From Bdellovibrio sp. ArHS (GTDB taxonomy: Bacteria > Bdellovibrionota > Bdellovibrionia > Bdellovibrionales > Bdellovibrionaceae): DNA of 64,000 bases. The stretch lies in assembly GCF_000786105.1 (NCBI RefSeq), contig NZ_JTEV01000018.1, forward strand, positions 1-64,000, read 5' to 3'. Each line of letters starts with the position of its first letter. Position 1 is the first letter of the stretch. Below the pieces are notes generated by a model. That model did no database searches. It worked only from the letters and a program-made list of their open reading frames with translations, and was not told the origin of the DNA. The translations under genes and the position numbers were made by a program. Shown one piece after another: positions 1 to 10,466 of the stretch.

Positions 1-1467
1 CAGTGCCACGATTGCTTTCACGATCACATGCAGCTCGACTTGCAAAGCAAATCGTGCAACAGCAGCTCCGGCCAAGGCTGATAAAATCGCGGCCACCCAC
101 ACTTTAATTTGGAAGCGAATTTTCAGTCCGGTGTGACCAATCTTTTTATTCAAAGATTTGCGAAGAAAGTAAAATTCAATCCAACCCGCAAGACCTGCAG
201 ACACCGTCAAACCGGCTGTTCCCCATTTGCGATCAAAGCCTAAAACATCGGGTAAATAAAATGCGAAAATCACACCCAAAATAGTCGTAAAAATCACACG
301 AATGATCGCAAACTGCAAAGGTGTGCGCGTGTCTTTAAGGGAATAAAATGTCGAAGAATAAAGACGGCCCAATGTAGATGCGAGAAGTCCCACCGAGTAA
401 CCCGCCAAAACCATCCACACGAAATCCGTATTTTCTTTTTGGAATTCACCCGTCTGAAAAACCGCGCCAACAATAAGATCACCCAAAAATAAAAAGGCCA
501 CGGCGGACGGAATCACGAAGAAGGCAATTTGTTCAAGTCCCCGATTCAATCTTTTTTGCAGGTACTCGCGCACCTCTAGTTCGGAACCTGTCGCCTGAGA
601 CATGGCCGGAAGTTCTGCCACCGACACACTCATACCAAAAAGACTCACCGGTAACAGATAAAGCGTCTGCGCATAGGCCAAAGCGGAAACCGCGCCCGTA
701 GGTAAAAGACTGGCCAGCATGTTGTCGATGTAGGCACTGATTTGCACGACCCCTCTTGAAACCACCACTGGTGCAAAATTTTTTGTTATCGAGCGCACAC
801 TGCCTAACTTTAGATCCAACGACGGAAAAATCTTTTTCCCCAGGCGCAGGGCCGAGGGCAGTTGAATGGCAAATTGCAAAAAGCTGCCAGCCACAAGTCC
901 CCAAGAGACTGTCACGGCCAGGTCATACTGCCCCTGACGACTGCCCCACATCACCAAGGTGAAAATAATCGCTAGATTCCAGACCACGGGAGCGACATAA
1001 GAAAGAAAAAACTTGCGATGTGAATTTAAGATCCCCAAACACCATGCCGACATAACCAGAAAGCCGGTGCCAGGAAAAAGAATCTGCACAATCTGAATGG
1101 TCAAGGCGCGTTTTTCCCCTTGAAATCCGGGCGCGATAACATCAATTAAAAAAGGCGTTGCGAAAACACCGACCAAAACCAGCGCGGAGGTCATTAAGAA
1201 TAAAAGGCTGCCAATGACCGAAGCCACCTTGGCCGCTTCTTCATCATGTTTTTTAGCTAGCAGCTGAGCGTAGACCGGAATAAAACTTGCGGAAAGAACA
1301 CCTTCACCGAAAAGATTTTGTAGAAAATTAGGAATTTTTAAGGCCGCCTTAAAGGCGTCCCCGGCATCGGAGTTGCCAAAAAAGTGCGCGAAAACTCTTT
1401 CACGAACCAGCCCTGCAATACGACTTAAGAAAATTCCCAAACCAACTAACAGGGCATGACTTTTCAC
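1..1467 (-). CDS. murJ: Lipid II flippase MurJ (MviN family), C-terminus cut by window edge
   Basis: Inner-membrane protein that moves the peptidoglycan precursor lipid II to the periplasmic face. The frame is open from a GTG at 1467 to position 1 (489 residues visible, stop outside the window). The N-terminus has the family pattern: GIFLSRIAGLVRERVFAHFF, then FLQNLFGEGVLSASFIPVYAQLL, followed by many hydrophobic segments. The GTG overlaps the uvrC stop codon by 4 bases (GTGA), so translation is probably coupled and murJ is the third gene of a uvrB-uvrC-murJ transcript. Most of the family's usual length of about 510 residues is present, so only a short tail is missing. Identity is firm from sequence pattern; the flippase role is family knowledge. 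Confidence 0.93.
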   Translation of the reverse strand, partial: MKSHALLVGLGIFLSRIAGLVRERVFAHFFGNSDAGDAFKAALKIPNFLQNLFGEGVLSASFIPVYAQLLAKKHDEEAAKVASVIGSLLFLMTSALVLVGVFATPFLIDVIAPGFQGEKRALTIQIVQILFPGTGFLVMSAWCLGILNSHRKFFLSYVAPVVWNLAIIFTLVMWGSRQGQYDLAVTVSWGLVAGSFLQFAIQLPSALRLGKKIFPSLDLKLGSVRSITKNFAPVVVSRGVVQISAYIDNMLASLLPTGAVSALAYAQTLYLLPVSLFGMSVSVAELPAMSQATGSELEVREYLQKRLNRGLEQIAFFVIPSAVAFLFLGDLIVGAVFQTGEFQKENTDFVWMVLAGYSVGLLASTLGRLYSSTFYSLKDTRTPLQFAIIRVIFTTILGVIFAFYLPDVLGFDRKWGTAGLTVSAGLAGWIEFYFLRKSLNKKIGHTGLKIRFQIKVWVAAILSALAGAAVARFALQVELHVIVKAIVAL

Positions 1468-3353
1468 TCTTCAACCTCGGCATCTTCATCATCTGGCTCA
1501 TTCAATTGAAGCAGAATGCGCTCCGCCAGTACGCGATTAAAGCCTTTAAGTGTGGCGATCTCTTCTGGTACGGCACCCTTGATTTCATCAATAGAGTTAA
1601 AGCGAGTCAAAAGAACTTTCTTTCTTTTTTCGCCTAATCCCACGACATAGTCTAATTCGCTTTCCAAAGAGCTGCTTTCGCGAAGTTTGCGATGGTACGT
1701 GATGGCGAAACGATGCGCCTCGTCCCGAATGCCCGTTAGAATATGCAAGGCCTCCGCATTGTGTTTAAAGATCACGGGATTTGATCTGTTAGGCAAAAAG
1801 AATCTTTCTTCCGTAGATTCTATTTCCTGCTTTTGGAAATCACTTTCGGTGCGAGCCTTGGCCAAACCGACCACAGGAATATCATTGCGGCCGATCTCTT
1901 GCAGGATTTTTATAGCCTGAGCCAACTGTCCCTTCCCACCGTCAATAACGATCAGTTGGGGATCCTCGTATTCCGTGTGCTTAAAGCGGCGACTCAAAAC
2001 CTCGTACATCGAGGCAAAATCATTGATTCCTTGAACCGTTTTAATCTTATAGCGACGATAGTGTTCCTTGGCGGGAACCCCATCTTCAAACACCACTTGT
2101 GAGGCCACCGTCTCAGCCCCTTGGAACGTCGAAATGTCATAACACTCAATACGGCGCGGAAGCTCTGGCAAAGAAAGCTTTTCTTTGATTTCATCCAAAC
2201 CACGAAGTTTTTCCTCGGATTTAGAGACGTATTTTAAAAAGTGGGCCTTGGCATTTTCATTCGCCATATCCACCAAATTGCGTCCTCGTTCATCCGTCGC
2301 AAAACGCACTCCCACTTTATTTCCAGAGCGCTCTTTCAGAACCTCACCCATAAGTTTCGTCAGGTCATTGCCAATATCAACGGCGAGCAAAACTTCGTCT
2401 GGAATGAAGTTGTCCTCGTAGTATTGATTCAGAAAATCCACGAGCCACTCGCGAGGATCCTCGGCCGGATCATTGGGATCAAAATGAGGCAAGAAGTGCG
2501 GACGCGTTCCGATCACCCGACCTGAACGCACGTGCACTGTTTCCACCAGACAGCCGCGATGATCCCCGAAGAAACCAACTGCATCCTGATCTTTTTCCGA
2601 AGTGTCATTGATGACCGCTTGTTTTTCCAAAATGGCTTTGATGGCCTGGACCGAATCACGCAAACGAGCCGCGACTTCGAATTTTTCTTCTTCGGCTGCC
2701 ACCATCATGCGCTCAGTGATGGTTTTGACGACCTTCTTGTTCTGACCTTTTAGAAAAAGTTTGGCGCCTTCAACCTCAGAACGATAGTCCTCTAGAGAAA
2801 TATAGTCCACGCAAGGAGCCGTACAGCGTCCGATTTGATAAGTCATACAAGGACGTGTGCGCGATTTAAAAACCGCATCGGTGCAGTCGCGGACTTTAAA
2901 AGTTCTATTTAAGAAACGAATCGTCCCCTGCACCGCCAGACCCGAGGTGTAGGGACCGAAATAAAGAGAACCATCTTTTTTGACCTTCCTCGCAACATAA
3001 AGTCGAGGATAGTCGTCAGCCCAGGTAAAACGAATATAGGGGTAGGCTTTATCATCGCGCAGTCGAATGTTGTATTTCGGGCGATGTTTTTTTATTAAGG
3101 ACGCTTCCAGCAAAAAAGCTTCGACTTCGGTCTTCGTCAAAATATATTCAACTTCATGAATATTCTGAACCAACAGACGCGTCTTAGGAGAGTGATCTTT
3201 GCTGTCAGTAAAATAGCTTCGCACCCGAGACCGCAAATTTTTTGCCTTACCGATATAGATAATCTTATCGGTTTGGCTTTTCATCAGATAGACTCCACTT
3301 TGGGTCGGGAATTCTCTGACTTTGTCGCGAACCTCTTCAAACCTTGAGTTCAT
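1464..3353 (-). CDS. uvrC: Excinuclease ABC subunit C
   Basis: 629 residues, the usual UvrC length. UvrC joins the UvrB-DNA complex and makes both incisions around a bulky lesion in nucleotide excision repair. Visible parts in order: N-terminal GIY-YIG nuclease (GVYLM and [10 protein letters not shown], residues about 20-45), a cluster of four cysteines around residues 145-170, a UVR helix-turn (about 200-240) for UvrB contact, the RNase H-like second nuclease (ECYDIS and VIDGGKGQL, about 400-480), and C-terminal tandem helix-hairpin-helix DNA binding (about 565-615). The ATG overlaps the uvrB stop (ATGA) and its own stop overlaps the murJ GTG, a tightly coupled operon. Acidic tail EDAEVEE. 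Confidence 0.97.
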   Translation of the reverse strand: MNSRFEEVRDKVREFPTQSGVYLMKSQTDKIIYIGKAKNLRSRVRSYFTDSKDHSPKTRLLVQNIHEVEYILTKTEVEAFLLEASLIKKHRPKYNIRLRDDKAYPYIRFTWADDYPRLYVARKVKKDGSLYFGPYTSGLAVQGTIRFLNRTFKVRDCTDAVFKSRTRPCMTYQIGRCTAPCVDYISLEDYRSEVEGAKLFLKGQNKKVVKTITERMMVAAEEEKFEVAARLRDSVQAIKAILEKQAVINDTSEKDQDAVGFFGDHRGCLVETVHVRSGRVIGTRPHFLPHFDPNDPAEDPREWLVDFLNQYYEDNFIPDEVLLAVDIGNDLTKLMGEVLKERSGNKVGVRFATDERGRNLVDMANENAKAHFLKYVSKSEEKLRGLDEIKEKLSLPELPRRIECYDISTFQGAETVASQVVFEDGVPAKEHYRRYKIKTVQGINDFASMYEVLSRRFKHTEYEDPQLIVIDGGKGQLAQAIKILQEIGRNDIPVVGLAKARTESDFQKQEIESTEERFFLPNRSNPVIFKHNAEALHILTGIRDEAHRFAITYHRKLRESSSLESELDYVVGLGEKRKKVLLTRFNSIDEIKGAVPEEIATLKGFNRVLAERILLQLNEPDDEDAEVEE

Positions 3354-5440
3354 TCAAGGCCCTCTTTCAAAACCTCAGCGCTTTTTTGCTCTACCTCACC
3401 ACTACGCAGTCCCAGATCAATAATTTGCAGACGTTTGATTTCGTCACGAACTTTGGCGGCTTCCTCAAATTCAAGTTCGGCAGAAAGTTTTTTCATCTTA
3501 GCGCGCAGTTTTTCGATCTCTTCCTGAAGTTTATCTGGCTGATGCGCAAACTTCGAAGTGACAGCCGCCGTTTTGTTTTCACCTTGCAGCGGCCCTCCGG
3601 CCAATGTGCCGTCAAAAACTTCGCCCAAGCCTTCTTTAATCCGCTTACGGATGGATTGCGGAGTGATGCCGTGGTCTTCATTATACTGTTGCTGGATACG
3701 CCGACGGCGTTCGGTTTCACCCATCGCTTTGGCCATGCTATCGGTGATTCTATCGCCGTACAGAATCACCTGACCGTTCAGATTCCGGGCCGCACGACCG
3801 ATGGTTTGAATCAGGGAACGCTCGGAACGCAAAAAACCTTCCTTATCTGCGTCCGTGATGCCGACTAAGCTCACCTCAGGAATATCCAAGCCTTCTCGCA
3901 ACAAGTTGATGCCGACAAGAACATCAAACACACCCAGACGCAAATCACGAAGAATTTCGGTTCGTTCTACGGTCTGCACTTCACTGTGCAGGTATTTCAC
4001 TTTAATTCCCAAGTTTTCGTAGTACTCAGTAAGGTCTTCAGCAGAACGCTTCGTCAGCGTTGTGATCAAAACCCGTTCGTTCTTCTTAATACGCTCACGA
4101 ATTTCTTTTAAAAGATCATCCACCTGATGCTTCACCGGTCGCACTTCAACAACCGGATCGATCAATCCCGTGGGACGAATGATCTGCTCAACAATAACAC
4201 CCTCGGATTTTTGCAGCTCGTAATTACCCGGAGTGGCGGATACGTAAACCACTTTATCCATCATCGCTTCAAACTCTTGAAAGTTTAAAGGTCGATTGTC
4301 CAAGGCTGAAGGCAAACGGAAACCGTGCTCTACCAAAGTCATCTTGCGCGCGCGATCCCCACGGTACATGCCACCGATTTGTGGAACCGTCACATGAGAC
4401 TCATCGATGAAGGTGACGAATTCTTTAGGGAAGTATTCAAGAAGCGTGGGCGGTGGTTCACCCGGCCCGCGCCCTGTCATATGCCGAGAATAGTTTTCGA
4501 TGCCCTGACAAAACCCCATCTGCTCCATCATCTCGATGTCGTAGTATGTTCTTTGTTCCAAACGTTGTGCTTCCAGAAACTTCATCTCTTTATTCAAGTC
4601 CACCAAGCGCTCTCGCAATTCATCTTGAATGGTGCGGATCGCTCGCTTGAGATTGTCATCACTGGTAACGTGATGACTGCCCGGATAAATGCCAATTTGA
4701 TCCAGCTCTTCCAAAACCTGTCCCGTTAAAGGATCAATCCAGGACAGTCTTTCAATAAAATCACCGAAGAATTCGACACGCACGGCCCGATCTTCTTCAT
4801 AAGAAGGAAAGATTTCGACATTGTCACCGCGCACGCGCACGGTTCCGCGCGAAAAATCTACGTTGTTACGTTGGTATTGAATACGAATCAGTTCACGGAT
4901 CAAATGATCCCGTTTCATTTCCGTATTCGACACGATTTGAATCATCATGCCTTCATAGGCTTCCGGCGAACCCAAACCATAAATACAAGAAACCGAACTT
5001 ACGATGATCACGTCGCGGCGATCAAACAAAGAACGCGTGGCCGAGTGGCGCATGCGATCGATCTGTTCATTGATCGCGGAATCCTTTTCGATATAAGTAT
5101 CCGTCGAAGGAATATAGGCTTCCGGCTGATAATAATCGTAATAACTGACAAAATACTCAACCGCATTGTGGGGGAAAAGCTCTTTGAACTCGGCATAGAG
5201 CTGCGCCGCCAGGGTTTTATTCGGAGCCAACACCAAAGCCGGTTGATTCAATTTTGCAATCGTGTGCGCCATCGAAAAAGTTTTTCCCGATCCGGTCACA
5301 CCCAAAAGTGTCTGATGTTTTAATCCCGCCTCAAAGTTTTCCATCATCTGCTGAATCGCACGCGGCTGATCCCCAGAAGGTTTATACTCAGAGACTAGTT
5401 GAAAGTTCTTTTTATAAGTAGAGGCCATCCCTTCGAGCAT
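3350..5440 (-). CDS. uvrB: Excinuclease ABC subunit B
   Basis: DNA-damage-verifying helicase-like ATPase of nucleotide excision repair. The Walker A is GVTGSGKT (about residue 48). The damage-probing beta-hairpin region is recognisable as [20 protein letters not shown]. The helicase motif [10 protein letters not shown] and the motif VI region QTIGRAARN follow, and the C-terminal UVR domain ([17 protein letters not shown], about 645-665) binds UvrC. The start is uncertain: ATG 5440 or ATG 5428 (protein beginning [11 protein letters not shown], which fits family N-termini better); neither has a well-spaced Shine-Dalgarno sequence. First gene of uvrB-uvrC-murJ. The gap to the divergent acylase gene is 134 bases, and I saw no clear LexA-type box in it. 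Confidence 0.97.
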   Translation of the reverse strand: MLEGMASTYKKNFQLVSEYKPSGDQPRAIQQMMENFEAGLKHQTLLGVTGSGKTFSMAHTIAKLNQPALVLAPNKTLAAQLYAEFKELFPHNAVEYFVSYYDYYQPEAYIPSTDTYIEKDSAINEQIDRMRHSATRSLFDRRDVIIVSSVSCIYGLGSPEAYEGMMIQIVSNTEMKRDHLIRELIRIQYQRNNVDFSRGTVRVRGDNVEIFPSYEEDRAVRVEFFGDFIERLSWIDPLTGQVLEELDQIGIYPGSHHVTSDDNLKRAIRTIQDELRERLVDLNKEMKFLEAQRLEQRTYYDIEMMEQMGFCQGIENYSRHMTGRGPGEPPPTLLEYFPKEFVTFIDESHVTVPQIGGMYRGDRARKMTLVEHGFRLPSALDNRPLNFQEFEAMMDKVVYVSATPGNYELQKSEGVIVEQIIRPTGLIDPVVEVRPVKHQVDDLLKEIRERIKKNERVLITTLTKRSAEDLTEYYENLGIKVKYLHSEVQTVERTEILRDLRLGVFDVLVGINLLREGLDIPEVSLVGITDADKEGFLRSERSLIQTIGRAARNLNGQVILYGDRITDSMAKAMGETERRRRIQQQYNEDHGITPQSIRKRIKEGLGEVFDGTLAGGPLQGENKTAAVTSKFAHQPDKLQEEIEKLRAKMKKLSAELEFEEAAKVRDEIKRLQIIDLGLRSGEVEQKSAEVLKEGLE

Positions 5441-5574
5441 AGCATAATTTCAGAGGCAACCTGCTTCCTTTTTTTGGGTCTACATTGCGTCAATCGAAAG
5501 TCCAGGCGAACCCTTTCTGCGTAGTGACATGATTTGCCCTTGATTCACACTGAGCTCCGGTCAAGAGTTTTACT

Positions 5575-7866
5575 ATGAAAAACCTAAAGCGAATTCTGCT
5601 CGTTCTTGTGATCTTCTTTAGCGCGGCTGCGTTCTTTGTTTATTTCTCGATGACAAGTGCCTTGGCCCCCCTCGATGGACAATTAAATCTTCAAGGACTT
5701 TCTGCACCTGTTAAAGTCACTCGCGACACGTTTGGAATTCCTCACATAAAAGCTGCAAATAAAATGGATGCCCTGCGCGCCCTGGGTTTTGTCATGGCCA
5801 GCGAAAGGCTTTTTCAAATGGAGCTATCTCGCCGGATGACCCAAGGGGAACTCAGCGAAGTTTTCGGTGAAATTGCTCTGAACAGCGATAAGCTTTATCG
5901 TAGTCTGATGATCAAACGCTCTGTTGAACGCATGCTTCAACATGAAAAGCAAAGTGGACTGTTTGACGAAAAAATGTGGGACGAGATGGCGGCCTATTTC
6001 GAGGGCGTCAATCAGTATATCGCCACACGCCCTTTACCGCTGGAAATGAAAGTCCTGGGCTTAAAACCACGACCCTTTTCTCCTTTAGACGCCTACATCA
6101 TGACCGGTCACATGGCCTATAGTTTTGGCATCGCTTTAAAGGCCGATCCCTTGATGTCAGAGCTTGCAAAAAAACTTTCGGAGGAGCAGTTTCAGGCTCT
6201 CAGAAACAACCCTTTGCCCGTCCCCTTCAAAATCGTCGACAACAACGCCGCTTTCCCGGTGTTAACGGAAGGCCTGTTTATTCCCGCTTTTGAAGGAAGC
6301 AACTCGTGGTTGATCTCACCTAAAAAATCCCTTTCAGGAAAAAGCATCTTCGCCAATGACCCCCACATCGGTTACTCACTTCCCGCCGTCTGGGTCGAAG
6401 CTCACATTCAAACACCGGAGTTTGCGCTTTACGGCCATTACCTGCCCTTGGTGCCTTTTGCGATTTTGGGACATAACAGACATCACGCCTGGGGCTTCAC
6501 CATGTCGATGACCGATGACATGGATTTGTACCGCGAGACTCTAGATCAAGAAAAGAAAACGGCGTTGTTCAATAAAAAACCCGAACCCTATCAGGAGTGG
6601 CAAGAGATCATCAAAGTCAAAGACCAGGAGGACGTCACGATCTCGATGATTGAAACCCGGCATGGGCCCTTGATGGATGCCCTTTTTTCACAGAAGAGTC
6701 TGGCTTTAAAGTGGGCCTTTCATCGCAAAGAAAATAATCCGATGAAAGCCTTAAAGCTGATGGCTGAAGCCCAAAGTCTGAACGAATTTGAATCCGCACT
6801 GAAGACCGCAACAGCCCCCGGCCTGAATGTCATGTACGCGGATGCCGAGAACATCGCGTGGTGGGTTTTTGGTGATATTGCTGTCAAAAAGAATCCTAAT
6901 TCCGACATGCTTTTAGATGGAGCCTCCGGCGATGACGAGTATCTGCGTTTATTAGAATGGAACGAAAAACCTCATTCCGTGAACCCTTCTTCCGGTTTCA
7001 TTGTCACGGCGAATTCGCGACCCGCGATGCTGCCTGCGCATATTCGTGGAGACTTCCAGGCAGATGATCGTTATGAAACTCTGGTTCAAGCTCTTTCAGA
7101 AAAAGATCTGTGGAGTGTAGAAGAGTTTAAAACTTTACAAACTGAAAACTACAACATCTTCACAAAAAGAATTCTCGACACATTACTGACGGAGCTACAG
7201 TTAACGCCTGAAGAAAACGCCAAATACGTGCGACCTTTGCAAGAATTAAAAGATTGGAACCTTCGCTCGGACATCTCTTCAACCGCAGCCAGCCTGTATC
7301 ATCAATGGAATAATGATAACATTCTGCTCATTCTTGCAGATTTGCCTGAGCAAGATCGTAAGGAATTTCTGAATACGCCTTATGCGTGGCAGTTTTATCG
7401 TCGCACGATTCTTAATGAAAACTCTCCGTGGTGGAAGGACCTTCGCCGCTCGGCTGTTGTCACCACCGGATTTAAGAATGCGGTTGAAAAAGTAAGACAA
7501 AAAACTTGGGGAGAGCTTCACACCGTCGAATACATCCATCCCCTTGGCCGCACTCCGCCACTCAACAAGGTTTTCAATCTCGGCCCCTACCCCATCCCTG
7601 GCGCCTATAATGAAATCAACAACAACAAAATGCGCGGAATGGGAGGCGACTTCAAGGTGGTAGCGGGCCCTTCCACTCGCCGGATTATTGACTTCGCCGA
7701 ACCTCAAAAAAGCTGGGGTATAAATCCCATCGGGATTTCGGGCCATATGCTTTCCCCGTTTTACAAAGACCAGGTTCATCTTTTTATTGAGGGAAAATAC
7801 CGCCAGCAGTGGATGGATGAAAAGGACATTGCGGGAGTCAAAACTCATGAGCTCACCCTGGAATAA
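5575..7866 (+). CDS. Penicillin acylase family Ntn-hydrolase (peptidase S45)
   Basis: 763 residues. An N-terminal hydrophobic segment (about 7-28) gives export or membrane anchoring. The S45 family is made as a precursor that self-cleaves so a serine becomes the N-terminal nucleophile. Here the cleavage motif is EGSNSW, predicting Ser242 as nucleophile and an alpha chain of about 241 residues. Downstream NDPHIGYSLPAVWVEAHI is the family's oxyanion/Asn block, and the C-terminal stretch with GPSTRRIIDF and SGHMLSPFYKDQ is typical. Members cleave amides of penicillins, glutaryl-cephalosporins or N-acyl homoserine lactones; substrate cannot be read from sequence. A monocistronic layout is likely: divergent from uvrB, with 143 bases before the next gene. 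Start supported by AAGAG eight bases upstream. Confidence 0.9.
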   Translation: MKNLKRILLVLVIFFSAAAFFVYFSMTSALAPLDGQLNLQGLSAPVKVTRDTFGIPHIKAANKMDALRALGFVMASERLFQMELSRRMTQGELSEVFGEIALNSDKLYRSLMIKRSVERMLQHEKQSGLFDEKMWDEMAAYFEGVNQYIATRPLPLEMKVLGLKPRPFSPLDAYIMTGHMAYSFGIALKADPLMSELAKKLSEEQFQALRNNPLPVPFKIVDNNAAFPVLTEGLFIPAFEGSNSWLISPKKSLSGKSIFANDPHIGYSLPAVWVEAHIQTPEFALYGHYLPLVPFAILGHNRHHAWGFTMSMTDDMDLYRETLDQEKKTALFNKKPEPYQEWQEIIKVKDQEDVTISMIETRHGPLMDALFSQKSLALKWAFHRKENNPMKALKLMAEAQSLNEFESALKTATAPGLNVMYADAENIAWWVFGDIAVKKNPNSDMLLDGASGDDEYLRLLEWNEKPHSVNPSSGFIVTANSRPAMLPAHIRGDFQADDRYETLVQALSEKDLWSVEEFKTLQTENYNIFTKRILDTLLTELQLTPEENAKYVRPLQELKDWNLRSDISSTAASLYHQWNNDNILLILADLPEQDRKEFLNTPYAWQFYRRTILNENSPWWKDLRRSAVVTTGFKNAVEKVRQKTWGELHTVEYIHPLGRTPPLNKVFNLGPYPIPGAYNEINNNKMRGMGGDFKVVAGPSTRRIIDFAEPQKSWGINPIGISGHMLSPFYKDQVHLFIEGKYRQQWMDEKDIAGVKTHELTLE

Positions 7867-8009
7867 TTTCCAAGACGTGAGCTTTCGCCCCCCCCGGAAA
7901 CTCACGGATCAGCATTGCTAAAATTTTTTTCAATCCGGCCCAATCTTAACAATCTATCGCCCCAACTTCTGCTATAAGAACGCCCAATAAACCAAAAGGA
8001 GAGTTTCTA

Positions 8010-8324
8010 ATGAAGTATCTTATGGGCGCTTTCGTAATGATGTTTTCTTCTTTCGCATTGGCGGCGGGCCCTTGTGAAAACTACGCCAAAGCCGCTGCTA
8101 TTCGCAAATACAAGGCGGACTCTGGTGTCATCCAGGGCTCGCAAGGCATTCAATATTGGGCGGTTCAAGAGGCAGGATGGAACAATCCCTATTTGTATAC
8201 TGTCACGATCGCTGACAACAACGAAGACGGTGAATTCTGGGAAGTGGATTACGAAGTGACGATTCAAGAAAACCACGGCCGCTGCAAAACAGTTTCCGTA
8301 AAAGAAGTGGCGAGCCGAGACTGA
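8010..8324 (+). CDS. Small exported protein, unrecognised
   Basis: 104 residues with a clear Sec signal peptide (MKYLMGAFVMMFSSFALAAG, cleavage likely after ALA or LAA). The mature part is about 85 residues with two cysteines (one in PCENYAK near its N-terminus, one in GRCKTV near its C-terminus) that could form a disulfide, and many aromatic and acidic residues in alternating pattern (YLYTVTIADNNEDGEFWEVD), suggesting beta structure. AAGGAG lies eight bases before the ATG. A strong terminator (8333-8364) follows at once, so it is likely a single-gene unit. I do not recognise the family. Confidence 0.8.
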   Translation: MKYLMGAFVMMFSSFALAAGPCENYAKAAAIRKYKADSGVIQGSQGIQYWAVQEAGWNNPYLYTVTIADNNEDGEFWEVDYEVTIQENHGRCKTVSVKEVASRD

Positions 8325-8332
8325 TTTCACAT

Positions 8333-8364
8333 AACAAGGGACTTTACCAGCGTCCCTTGTTTTT
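8333..8364 (+). terminator. Rho-independent terminator after the 104-residue exported protein
   Basis: Perfect 10-base stem AACAAGGGAC / GTCCCTTGTT with a 9-base loop, followed directly by a T run. It begins 9 bases after the stop at 8324. Confidence 0.85.
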
Positions 8365-8386
8365 CCCAAAGCCCCTTCTGTATAAT
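8357..8386 (+). promoter_or_regulatory. Sigma70-type promoter for the 165-residue exported protein
   Basis: TTGTTT (8357-8362), 18-base spacer, TATAAT (8381-8386) with a TG dinucleotide just before the -10. The -35 lies inside the 3' arm and T run of the preceding terminator. Start codon is 71 bases downstream of the -10. Confidence 0.65.
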
Positions 8387-8456
8387 TGCAAACGCTTGAA
8401 AGAATCCTTCCGCTAAAGCAAAACCATGTCATTCTGATTCCAACACAGGAGGCATG

Positions 8457-8954
8457 ATGAAACTTTTATTTCTTTCCGCTTTGGCGGTTTCTTCGTTCTC
8501 GCTGCATGCCTGGGCCTATCCCAGCGTGGGAGACAAAGTTCAATGGACCGGGACTGTTCAACAACGCGATGGCACCCAAAAATCGGTGCGTATTGTAAAA
8601 GAAGTCGTGAAGTTTAATAAGGACACCCAAAAGTGGACCGTGAAATACGAAGCCACCATGGGCGGCGACGTCTTTTCAGAAAACATCGAAGTCTCAGAAC
8701 TTTATTCTCCGGAACGTTACAAACAGATTCTGGCAAACTGTGTTACTAGTGGCGGTTCCATCGAAAAAGTCGAAGCCGCCCCCGGAACTTACGAGACCTG
8801 CAAGTTGACAACAAAAAACACCGACGGATCGATTGTCGAAAAATGGTGGGGCAATATTCCATTTGGAGTGGTTAGCAAAAATACAAAAGCCGTCGTCAAA
8901 GGCACAAAGTTAGCCGATATTCCGGACCTTCAATCCATCGTCGCGGGTCTTTAG
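8457..8954 (+). CDS. Exported protein, unrecognised
   Basis: 165 residues when started at the second of two adjacent ATGs (8454 and 8457). AGGAGG at 8447-8452 is 1 base from the first ATG but 4 from the second, so 8457 is chosen. Signal peptide MKLLFLSALAVSSFSLHAWA is followed by a mature domain with repeated charged beta-like segments (VGDKVQWTGTVQQRDG, KWTVKYEATMGGD) and one cysteine pair (ANCVTSGG and ETCKLTT) likely to form a disulfide. I do not recognise the family. It has its own promoter and shares a bidirectional terminator with the convergent cysS. Confidence 0.8.
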   Translation: MKLLFLSALAVSSFSLHAWAYPSVGDKVQWTGTVQQRDGTQKSVRIVKEVVKFNKDTQKWTVKYEATMGGDVFSENIEVSELYSPERYKQILANCVTSGGSIEKVEAAPGTYETCKLTTKNTDGSIVEKWWGNIPFGVVSKNTKAVVKGTKLADIPDLQSIVAGL

Positions 8955-8983
8955 CAAGTACACCCCCGACAACTTGTAAAAAA

Positions 8984-9010
8984 AACGCCAGACATCGCTG
9001 GCGTTTTTTT
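8984..9010. terminator. Bidirectional rho-independent terminator
   Basis: Stem AACGCCAG / CTGGCGTT with loop ACATCG, A run on the left and T run on the right, so it works on both strands. It sits between the convergent exported-protein gene (stop 8954) and cysS (stop 9011). Confidence 0.88.
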
Positions 9011-10459
9011 CTACTTCGTCACTTCCCAGAAACTCCCCGTCGGCGTATCGCTGACGGAAATCCCCATACCGGTCAACTTTGCGCGCAGTTCATCCGACTT
9101 GGCAAAGTCTTTGGCTTCACGGACTTGCGCGCGTTCTGCCACCAAGGCATCCACTTCCGCACGTTGCAAATTCATCTTAGCTAGCAACATATCGTCAAGC
9201 TGGATCAGGAAAGAACTTGCCGGCTCTTGGAATAAACTTAGAATGCGACTGAGCTTTGCCACGAACTGTTTAAAGGCAACGGCTTTCCCCTGTACCGCCG
9301 GATTTGTTTTCATGCCCCGTCGGACCTGAGCATTGAACTGACGAACCACTTCAAAAAGGGCCGCGAAAACTTCGGGAGTTCCGAAATCATCATTCAGAGC
9401 GGATTCACACTTTTTCCAAGCCTCTTGCGTGATTTTTTCAAATCCTGCGTCAGGGGAAACACCTTCAGCGACGTACTCATCCGCCAAGGAAAGTGCCGAA
9501 TAAATACGTGCCAACCCTGAGATCGCTCTTTCGACCGCCGCTTCACTAAAATCACTCATCGTGCGGTAGTGCACGGAAAGAACCATCCACTTATAAATTT
9601 CTGCGTTGTTGGTTTCCAGAAATTCCCGCATGGTCACAACATTACCTAAAGACTTCGACATCTTCTGGCCGCCGAAATTCAACATATTGTTGTGCATCCA
9701 GTATTTTACAAAATGTTTTCCGGTGCAGCCTTCACTCTGAGCAATTTCATTTTCATGGTGAGGGAAAATCAAATCCATCCCACCGCCGTGAATATCAATC
9801 TGATCACCGAAGATTTTTTTAATCATCGCGGAGCATTCGATATGCCAGCCCGGTCGGCCAGGCCCCCAAGGAGAAGGCCAGGAAACTTCACCCGCCTTGG
9901 CCGCTTTCCAAAGGGCGAAATCCATCGGATTGCGCTTTTTTTCATCCACGTCAACCCGAGCCCCCGCCTGCAGTTCTTCGGGATTGCGACCGCTTAACTT
10001 TCCGTAACCATCAAATGACTCGATCGAATACATCACATCGCCTTGAGTTTCATAGGCGATCTTCTTAGATACCAACGTCTGAACCATCTCAAGGATTTCA
10101 TCCATGTGTTCAGTCACCTTGGGATTGTGATCGTGTGGACGCAGCCCTAAAGACGCAAAATCCTTTTTATATTCAACGATGTACTTTTCCGACAAAGCCT
10201 GCGGATCCATCCCCAACTCATGAGCCCTATTGATAATCTTATCGTCCACGTCGGTGAAATTCAAAGCGTAGTCAACTTTATAACCAGAAGACTCCAACCA
10301 GTTGCGAACCAAGTTAAAGAACACAACCCCGCGGAAATTCCCGACATGAAGAAGGTTATACACCGTCGGACCACAGACATACATTTTCACCTGACCCGGA
10401 GTCAGAGGAACAAATTCTTCAAGCTGCTTAGACTGAGAGTTGTAAATCTTCAACGACAT
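9011..10459 (-). CDS. cysS: Cysteinyl-tRNA synthetase
   Basis: 482 residues, class I synthetase that charges tRNA-Cys. The zinc and cysteine-selecting residue is in MYVCGPTVYN, the HIGH-type signature is HVGNFRG, and the family block GRPGWHIECSAM with HGGGMDLIFPHHENEIAQSE gives the other zinc ligands. The KMSKS loop is KMSKSLGN. The C-terminal helical tRNA-binding part is complete. The ATG (10459) has AGG nine bases upstream. It lies 7 bases after the gltX stop, so the two synthetases form an operon gltX-cysS. Confidence 0.97.
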   Translation of the reverse strand: MSLKIYNSQSKQLEEFVPLTPGQVKMYVCGPTVYNLLHVGNFRGVVFFNLVRNWLESSGYKVDYALNFTDVDDKIINRAHELGMDPQALSEKYIVEYKKDFASLGLRPHDHNPKVTEHMDEILEMVQTLVSKKIAYETQGDVMYSIESFDGYGKLSGRNPEELQAGARVDVDEKKRNPMDFALWKAAKAGEVSWPSPWGPGRPGWHIECSAMIKKIFGDQIDIHGGGMDLIFPHHENEIAQSEGCTGKHFVKYWMHNNMLNFGGQKMSKSLGNVVTMREFLETNNAEIYKWMVLSVHYRTMSDFSEAAVERAISGLARIYSALSLADEYVAEGVSPDAGFEKITQEAWKKCESALNDDFGTPEVFAALFEVVRQFNAQVRRGMKTNPAVQGKAVAFKQFVAKLSRILSLFQEPASSFLIQLDDMLLAKMNLQRAEVDALVAERAQVREAKDFAKSDELRAKLTGMGISVSDTPTGSFWEVTK

Positions 10460-10466
10460 CTTTCAC

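Noticed and set aside
3344-3868. 174-codon plus-strand frame across the uvrB/uvrC junction
   Set aside because: Antisense to two conserved repair genes with continuous coding on the other strand.
7873-7901. Inverted repeat CGTGAGCTTTC / GGAAACTCACG around a C8 run after the acylase gene
   Set aside because: Arms are imperfect and no T run follows, so not called as terminator.
7279-7905. 208-codon minus-strand frame over the acylase C-terminus
   Set aside because: Shadow of the penicillin-acylase gene; no ribosome binding site and no family.
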